From assembly GCA_008973525.1 (NCBI GenBank), contig WACJ01000515.1, forward strand, positions 186,001-250,000: DNA of 64,000 nucleotides. The letters are read 5' to 3'. The notes under the pieces are model-generated. The model made no database searches and was not told the origin of the DNA. It saw only the letters and a program-made list of their open reading frames with translations. The position numbers and the translations under genes are program-made. This DNA comes from Stenopsyche tienmushanensis (lineage: Eukaryota > Arthropoda > Insecta > Trichoptera > Stenopsychidae). This document shows, one piece after another, positions 56,218 to 64,000 of the stretch (its first letter is position 1; every line of letters begins with the position of its first letter).

Positions 56218-59200
56218 TCATGCGTATATTAAATGGAAAATTCTTACAATTACAATTGCAGTGCAAAAAAGCAAAATTTTCAAATGAGTGCTCAACGCTT
56301 CTGGGAAATCAATGCCGAAAAAATCTTGCTTTTCGGAGCGAGTTCTTTTCATGTACACCGAGCCAATGCCATTTCCGTCCCTCCCGAAAATCTGTCGATA
56401 TTTTCCATCACAATAAAAGCGAATTATTTGAAAATAAATATAAAATAAAATCATGCTTACCGTATAAAGAGTTGTGTAATTTTCTTTCACTTCAAAAACT
56501 ATTCTTTCATCCGTGTCTTTGACGTAGAAACACGGTCTACAAAGAGTCATTTTTTCTTCAAAACTGCCGATATAATTATCGACCGGAGCGTACACTTTTA
56601 TGGTATTATTTCCAAACCAACAGCAACCGGGAATGGTGGTTATATCAAGTCGCATGTAAATTAGCTGCGATTTAATACGAACAACGTCATCAAATAAAGC
56701 AAATTTGATAAGCTCATTTAAAATCATGCATTCAATTTGAATATACGAGGGTAGTACCAGAAGTAAGCGACCAAAGATAGTAAACATTCCATGTCTGAAA
56801 TGGTGAAGAAAATTCACAAAATGATATTGGATGACCGTCGATTGAAAGTGCGCGAACTAGCGGACATTTTTAAAAAGTGCTGTGCATTGCATATTGAATG
56901 AAAATTTGGACATGAGAAAGCTGTGCGCAATATGAGTGCTGCGTTTGCTCACAATGGAATTAAAATAGCATTGTGAGGATGTTTCAATTGAGTGTTTGCA
57001 TGATTCATAGCCATGAATGAAACGTGGGTCTATCGCTTTACACCTGTGAGAAAGGAATGATAGAGAAAATTGGGTCCAAAGAAGGCGAAGACAGTACCAT
57101 CTGCATCTGGCCTCAGTTCACTAGGAAAGATATATCGAGCTGAAAGTAGACTATATTGAGAAATAAGGATATTTTTATATAGATTTTTTGTGTTTTCTTT
57201 GTTAGGTCGGGTACTTCTGGAATCCCCACTCAAAAAATTTATCTATTAGATTGAAAAAAAACTTACTTCTCTAAAATCTTTATCCAAAATATTAAAATCA
57301 TATGACTTTTTTCTTAACGGTAAGACGGAAGCAACGAAATACATCTTTTGGCCCGCTTCGTTTTTCACCGTCATAATAGGTTTGCTCGTTTCAGAGCTGA
57401 GAATGTTCATGTTTTCTTCGTCCTTTTCTATAAAAATTTTGCTAACAGAATTGAATAGCTCCAGATACGTTAAAGACAATCCTTCCAAAGGCATCCAATC
57501 ATCTAAGAACAATCAGTATACACACGTATTATTGTTATTATTTTAGTAACTAGATATTTTTAATTAATCCTCCTGAAAATATCAACATTACTCCAAACCT
57601 GTTTATATATTTTGTCAGTGCTCATTTTTCAGCTGTGCTAAACTAATAGAGTTAAATAAACTACGGATATACATCTATATATATATAATTGAATAGTAAA
57701 ATATGATACCTATTGGTGATATCTCAGTCTGATTAGTGTTGATGAGTTGTGAAATAAGTACATTTCCAAAAGTACCATTCAGAATATTGTTCGTCTAAAA
57801 ACAATGAGAACACATTGAAATATATTATTCAAAATGTTTATAAATTTAATCAATTGCTATTAAAAAATCTTACCTGTGTAAGTAAACTAACTTCATCTTG
57901 ATTAATATCTAATGTTGAATATTCAGGAGGAGCAATGGAATCTATACAAAATAACATTGAAATGAATATAAATTATAAGTATTAGATTCAAGCGAAAATT
58001 AAATTTTAGAAGCCCACCTTGTAGTGGCGAGTTCAACGAGACGGGCTGCTGTGTAATAGGTGAATTTATATTGCTTCTTTGTTCTGAGAGGTTCGTCTTA
58101 AATATTTTACAGTATGTTAACAGATGAGTTACTAAGAAATGGAATATAACATGACTATTACAAAAATTACCTGTAAAATAACTTCTATTTCGTCTCTGTC
58201 GATATTCAGCGTTTCATATTCTGGAGGATCTACGTTTGCCATACAAAATTAATTTAATTTTTATAATAGCAAATTAAAATCGACAATCAAATCTATTGCA
58301 CCACAAATAAATATACCTTCAAACATTTCCTGTGAGTTTCGATCATTTTCTCTTTGAATATATGATGCCTAAAAATAAGGTATTTTAAAATTCGATTGGT
58401 GATATGTGAATATTACATATTTTAAATTACACTTTAATAAAACTTGCCTCCGGAAGAGCAATAGCTTCTCGACGCTCTAAAGTTGCATATGATGGCGGGG
58501 AATTAGATGCTAAAAGTTTAAATTTGTCATTGATCTTAATAAATACATTTAATTACTATACTATAAAAATAAAATATAGTATAAAACTCTGTCTGTTATA
58601 ATAAAATGTGTAAGAACTCACTTTAATATTCCCAAATCCCACTCTTAAAGCTACTTATTGAATGGATATCCACGAAACATTACTTAATATTCATAGTCAT
58701 TCATGAAAGATTACTTAGTTATATTACATTTTAGAGTTTGTTATACCTTTGGGGCATTTACAGTAGGAAACACCTATCATAATATTATATTTACTCAATA
58801 TACTATCCGTTGCTACTTTCATAGACTCCATGGTTTATTTATCACTCTACATAATGGATATTACCCGATACTATGGAGCTTGGCCGGTTCAACACCAGAA
58901 AAAAATAAAGAACAGAACATGAGAGAAATAACAAGCAGACAGCTTGGAATAGGGACAAAAGAATAATTCCACTCTGCAACGATAACAACGTTATCTTTCA
59001 TTGCCTTCTATATTGATTTTAAATCGCCGAAACTAATATGAAAAAGAAAACCATCCAGTCTCGTATTTGTTTGGGTAAGTTACATGTGAATGGGGAGACA
59101 CCCTCAGTTGATGTAGGAGTAAATCCGAGATGCATTTAGGTGTTAAATAAGACTTAATCCTAGTCACAGCGTTGCAAGGAAAGGGGGGACTGGACTCTTT

Positions 59201-62008
59201 GTACTCAAGAAAGCCCTCTTCAGTAAAAATTAAAAGGATCTCCCAAGTAAAAATGCTCAGTCGTTACAAATCCCCCACACTCTCTATCGAGATGATTGCT
59301 GTTCGATATGTTCATTCAGGTGGCTCACTTGAATGAGCGTTACAAATGAAACATCGGAGGTCATATTACCCTCAATATTGGGCGAACAAGGAGGTGAATG
59401 TATAATACAAACGAGACGGATGTAATTCTTTCCTATGAATGGATATTGAAGAGAACTCAATTCTGCAATAAATCCATCCGTTTTTAAATTTATTCTACTG
59501 TTTTATTCACATTTTACCATGAATATTATCGTCAAATACGCTAAAAATGGCTCGGAACTGGTGTTGACACACATACAAATAGCTTTTATAGTGTGATTGA
59601 TGAAGATTTGGCTGATTTGTTTCCTGATAGAATATATTATCAGAAAAATATTCATCGCAACTAATATTAGTCAATCAAGTCTTTGCGAACACGAGAATTC
59701 TCGTGATCTGCTGTTAATGTGTTATGAAGAAGATATGATATTATTAAGGATTTTTTTATAATCAAATAAATAATAAAGAATAACTTCAACTTACGCCCAG
59801 CAATAGCTCTTTCAAAATCCATCCTTTTTACTATTTTATAGCAATCTAAAAATTTGATTTTGGCAATATCATCATTGGGGCAGCGTTTGGTTACCTATAA
59901 ATAAATAATTCATAAAAACAATAACATAAATAGGTGAAATTAATAGTACATCAAAAATCATACTATCGGTAATATAATAAAGCTACATGGATGGCTGTTT
60001 GTTGATCACACTTATAAGTTCCATAGACTTTATATGAATGTTCTATATTTTGGTAGCTAATATTTATGTGATATTCCCCGCGTTTTATTAATAAAACTTA
60101 TGGAATTAAATGTATTGAAATTTATTTAGACTAGGCTGATATATATAAATAAATATACATCAAAATAGATGACGATATTTTATAATCCTATGACAATCTA
60201 ATCTCGTCTGCCACACAAAAGACGTAGCATACATTCGTACAGTTTGCATCACACCACAATGTTTGGCATTGAAGCTATTGTTTAAAATGAACACATTTTA
60301 AAAATAAGGGGAATTCTTTGATTCCCATAGATGAAATAAAAATGAATCATTTTTTAATTTCAAGGAACATCAAATCATTTCTGCAGTGTTTTCGAAAATT
60401 CATCTGCCATGTGCTTATTAGACCCAATTAATTTTTTTAAAATTAAAACTCAGCATTTATAATGATTGATGAACTTATCTCTGGTGTAAATTAATCTTGT
60501 ATTGTATAATGTAAAAAATATTGGACCTCTCCGGGAGGAGATCTCCGGCTCTGAAACCACGAGATTCTATCGAGATTCGGACCTCGTCTATGCTATGGAT
60601 ATATATGTAGACAAAGACACCACATGTCTAGGCCCAGACAATTAGAGGAAAGAGATCCAGGACAGACGTAGATGGCGAAACGCGTTGTCGGTGGCTGTGT
60701 GTACAGCCGCATAAATTAAAGTAAAAGTACAGTGTAAAAATATAAATATTATGATTGAAGCATACATATTTGTAGTCCTTGAGTGCTAATTTGTAATTTC
60801 CCAGAGACATAAGCGCATCAGCTCTTCGATAATAACCCTTTATGTATGATCTATTGCAATTGATTGCCATGGACGCGTCTTCTAAAGCATTTTGAAAGCG
60901 TTCCATTTTCAGATAACAAATGCTTCTATTTGCAAAGTAAATAGCATTGGTTGGATCTCTTTCAAGACATTTATTATATAAACTGAGTGCCTCGTCATAG
61001 CGTCTGTCTGAAAATTTTAAAAATAATTTAATATTCATTAACTTTAGACCGATCTCGACATCAGGCTTTTATATTGATTCAACAATTCCATATTTTTTCA
61101 CTGTATATTATATCCACTGTGAAATATATCTTATTTAACTCGTAGAAATAAGAATCTCATCTTTAATACTAGGACATATATTTGTCCATATTTTATTACA
61201 TTCATAACTATTATATTCATAAAAAATAAATATTTGAGAAAGGCGAAATTTTGCTTCGTTTTAATTGAAACTTAAAGCACCCCATTATATTAAACAGATG
61301 TCAAAAATATATAATTCTTGATATTACTAATTGTATTATATTTGACATTTGGTCTGCAATTTGAGATTAATTCAAAATTTAGATTTGCACCATATCACAT
61401 ATAATTTAATAAAATTCATACATTGCATAGTAATGACCATTTTATTTTTGGATTGTGTGTTATAAATAATATGTAGTTGTATTCTTCTCATTCGCTGTAA
61501 AAAATATCTTATAATTCTTAGAAGACTTATATTCATAATTTTTCTCGAGGACATTCACTATTCTTATATAATTAATAAACAAGTGCAATTATGTTTCGCA
61601 ACAGAACCATGTAATAAATTTGTCGAAAAGTGTTTATGGTATTCATTAGACATATGAACAATTAAACAGTTGTTTATTCATCCTCTTATGTGGTCTAATA
61701 ATACAAGGTAGGTTTGATCGTCATCATTTTAAATTATCACGGTTTTCTGTGACAGACGAGTCAAAATTCTTAGCAAAACGTCGCATATTTTAGTACACTT
61801 TTAAAAAATGCAAATATTCCGAAATAAATCGCTCACTTTGAAAGTGTTGATTTGCTTCCAATTTAAACTTTTCAGTATCATCCCTGTTATTTTGCGAATT
61901 TGTTGAGGGGGAGCTCCCCCCTGTAAAAGATGTGCTACTCTCATTTTCATGCACACTCATTTTCATCAAATCTGCTGTCAACTGACAGATGGATGTGTAA
62001 TAATACAT
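56218..62008 (-). CDS. TPR-PPxY-phospholipid scramblase fusion protein (12 coding exons)
   Basis: Exons: 62008-61837, 61007-60766, 59894-59795, 58509-58448, 58368-58317, 58229-58171, 58096-58018, 57941-57874, 57794-57710, 57502-57267, 56664-56461, 56391-56218. All junctions are GT-AG except one GC donor (at 58447) and all keep frame; about 496-510 residues depending on which ATG is used (62008 or 61966). Exons 1-3 are a PP5-type TPR domain (KFKLEANQHFQNRRYDEAL, NAIYFANRS, YIKGYYRRA, DFERAIAG); the carboxylate-clamp residues K, N, N, K, R that bind the Hsp90 tail are kept. Exons 4-9 carry PPSY and two PPEY motifs. Exons 10-12 are a scramblase domain (DDWMPLEGLSLTYLELFNS, NEAGQKMYFVAS, CCWFGNNTIKVYAP, DFFGIDFPEAL) ending in a C-terminal hydrophobic helix (HLKILLFCTAIVIVRIF). 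No phosphatase domain is present. No transcript evidence was available, and the N-terminal junction is the least certain. Confidence 0.7.
56740..57235 (+). mobile_element. mariner remnant in a scramblase intron
   Basis: Plus-strand pieces MSEMVKKIHKMILDDRRLKV, RELADIFKK and LNENLDMRKLCA are mariner N-terminal sequence. The ends ACGAGGGTAGTACCAGAAGT and the complement of GGGATTCCAGAAGTACCCGA face each other. It is oriented opposite to the host gene and has no coding capacity. Confidence 0.65.
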
Positions 62009-64000
62009 TAAAATATGACCATTGAAATGAAATCATGTAAATATAAAGTAGATTAATTCAAGCAAATGATAACTTTAAACTAGCTTATATTAATGCTGTT
62101 AAATCCATCTTTAAAAGAGGATATAAATATGTTTTTAGTTAATAGAGTTTAAATGTGTATTCAATTAAATATATTTACTAATTCTAAGAATATATTATTT
62201 ATGATTTTTTTATGCATAGATTTCTATAGATTTTTATTTAAAAAATTATTGCTTATCTAATAAATTATTATATACATAAGTAGTCCAATAAAAAATTATT
62301 TAATGTAAATTTTTTGAATGATTTCATATTATTTTTGATGCATTAATGACGTAATAGTATCCTAAAAAAGACAGAGATTAAATTTTTATCATATAAAAAT
62401 ATCGCCGTTTTCAAAAATATATCAATGATAAGAATCCGCGCCCGCACGTAAAAAATACAAGCGAGCGTTAGAGGTTGAAAACGAAAGTGTTATGATCGCT
62501 CGAATTTAATTAAGAAAAAGGCGTGTTCGTGTGGCGCTGTCAGTGCGGGCCGGCTTCACGGGTGGTGTTTGTCCGGGTGTCCGTAATCATCTGCACATAT
62601 TTCGGCCGGGAGAACGACCTCCATAAATGTGTCAACAATATAAAGCTCACCCCGGTATGAGACATTGCTTTTATATTTAAGCTTATCTCCCACACTTATC
62701 TGCCTCCTATTGTTTCAATTTACAATATTTTAATTTAGTACTCATTTATTCATCGTCTATTATTGTCACCAGTGACGATCGGCCATAATGGCGCACTTTT
62801 TATCTTTGTTTATGTTGTCGCCGATATTTTAATGAGAATGGTTTCGATTTTATTCACTCCGTTCACCAATAAATGTATGATCAAGATGTATAAAAATGTA
62901 CTTTCACGCGCACACAATAATGTACAGATAACCCATTTTTATTCAATTTAATAATTGGGCGATTCATACTGGACGATAAATCGAATTATATTAAAAAGTT
63001 CGACGAATATAAAATTCTATGACTAGAAAAAATGAGCAACACATTAAATCAAATAGAATCCGTGTTGGATTCTAATAGGAGTCCAATAATTAAAATACAT
63101 TCATCTGAATAATGTAATATACTATTTTTTCTGTTTATAAGATTAGTAGAAAGATAGCAACGTAGTATTTATATTTCATATCAAAATTTTATCGCAACCG
63201 CTACTGTTATTGTATTTTTGTGCTTTGTGATATAGAAATGCAATGTTTTCAGATTTCATATGCGATCTTAATGTATTTTTTTCAAAATTGAACTTGATAT
63301 ATATTTGGTAATTATAAACATGCCATTACTAATAAATAAACGACCTTTTTAAACTAAAAAAATATTTTTATTAAATGAAAGCATAAACGACTTTTTAATA
63401 TCATCTACAAAATTATTGGTGAATTTTCGTTGAAAAATATCAACGAAAATTGATTATCAGTTTACAGTACTATTTTCTGGTTAAAATGCTACCATATGTA
63501 ATAAATAAGTCAATAGTGTATAAACAAAGGCAATTCTTAAATTATCATAGTCTGAATTTAGTTTGATTTGGATTTTATTTCCGAGATGCTTAGCATGAGA
63601 CACATACTATCATTAATTCGCCCACATAAATCATTATGCACTAATTTACGGAGTAAAGCCACTGGTATGCTGCCACCGTGACCTCAGAAGATAACGTAAA
63701 ATTCAATACGAGTACGCATAGATCATAATTCGGTCTTCAAATAATCAATAAAAAATATCGTCAGATAATGAGAGCTACGGTTCTTTAATACACATTACTG
63801 GTGATTGTTTTCCAAACTGGAAACGGGAAAATGAAAGAATAATATGTTAACTCTTTATGATCCGTTGATATATCGTGAAAGATTTTGTTGTAGTTGGCAA
63901 ATTGTTTAAAAAGCGAACTAGAATTACGTACAGACTTCGGGTATTATAAATATAAATAACATACAAACATTGATTTTTATATATAAGATCTACTATAAGC
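62009..64000. other. upstream region of the TPR-scramblase gene
   Basis: No coding region recognised. A GC-rich patch (about 62510-62610) may mark a promoter or a GC-rich repeat. A small hairpin (TTTTCGTTGA at 63424-63433 with its complement at 63440-63449) is present. The end (about 63945-63995) carries a CATACAAACATTGATTTTTA tail like that of repeat E. Confidence 0.4.

Noticed and set aside
56220..56522. Plus-strand ORFs at the scramblase 3' exons
   Set aside because: They are antisense to exons with clear scramblase motifs and splice sites.
59795..62008. An ordinary PPP5 (protein phosphatase 5) gene on the minus strand
   Set aside because: Only the TPR exons are present. No metallophosphatase motif (GDxHG, GDxVDRG, RGNHE) was seen in any frame to the left, and the next in-phase exon carries PPSY and leads into the scramblase.

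Overview
The window is AT-rich eukaryotic DNA, almost certainly from an insect. Genes carry short GT-AG introns, there is a tandem cluster of insulin-like peptide genes whose A chains carry the insect-type VDECC start, and the intergenic DNA is full of decayed mariner/Tc1, piggyBac, hAT, pogo, Harbinger, Mutator-like and non-LTR elements. The insect order cannot be fixed from the sequence. No bacterial genes, CRISPR arrays or rRNA genes were seen.

Left part (1-13.3 kb). Three tandem minus-strand copies of an AMN1-like leucine-rich-repeat gene share one five-exon structure. The outer two (A and C) are intact at 241 codons each; the middle one (B) has two frameshifts. Next comes a plus-strand gene with a CpG-rich first exon and a basic, Cys-containing second exon ending in a long polyglutamine tract; it is broken by two +1 shifts. 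A decayed, CpG-depleted copy of its first exon lies at about 2.87-3.14 kb, next to a Mutator-like transposase fossil.

Middle part (13-45 kb). After mostly repeat-derived DNA comes ILP1 (24.5-27.2 kb), an insulin-like gene with a mariner in its intron and an apparent one-base frameshift. A single-exon 1875-residue secreted LRR protein follows (32.6-38.2 kb); 1008 of its residues are encoded by 21 indel-free 144-bp tandem repeats. ILP2 and ILP3 lie at 42.7-45.0 kb.

Right part (45-64 kb). The ILP2-ILP3 block is duplicated at 50.9-52.6 kb as ILP4-ILP5, but a deletion of about 0.8 kb removed the A-chain exon of ILP4. The two blocks are separated by nested transposons, including an R1-like retroelement inside a hAT element inside a SINE. 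At 56.2-62.0 kb a twelve-exon minus-strand gene joins a PP5-type TPR domain, with its Hsp90 carboxylate-clamp residues kept, to three PPxY-bearing or PPxY-derived exon modules and a phospholipid scramblase domain. All eleven splice junctions keep frame. This fusion is the most unusual gene in the window. Its predicted logic is chaperone binding (TPR), WW-domain/Nedd4 binding (PPxY) and a membrane lipid-scrambling domain in one protein; that function is inferred, not shown.
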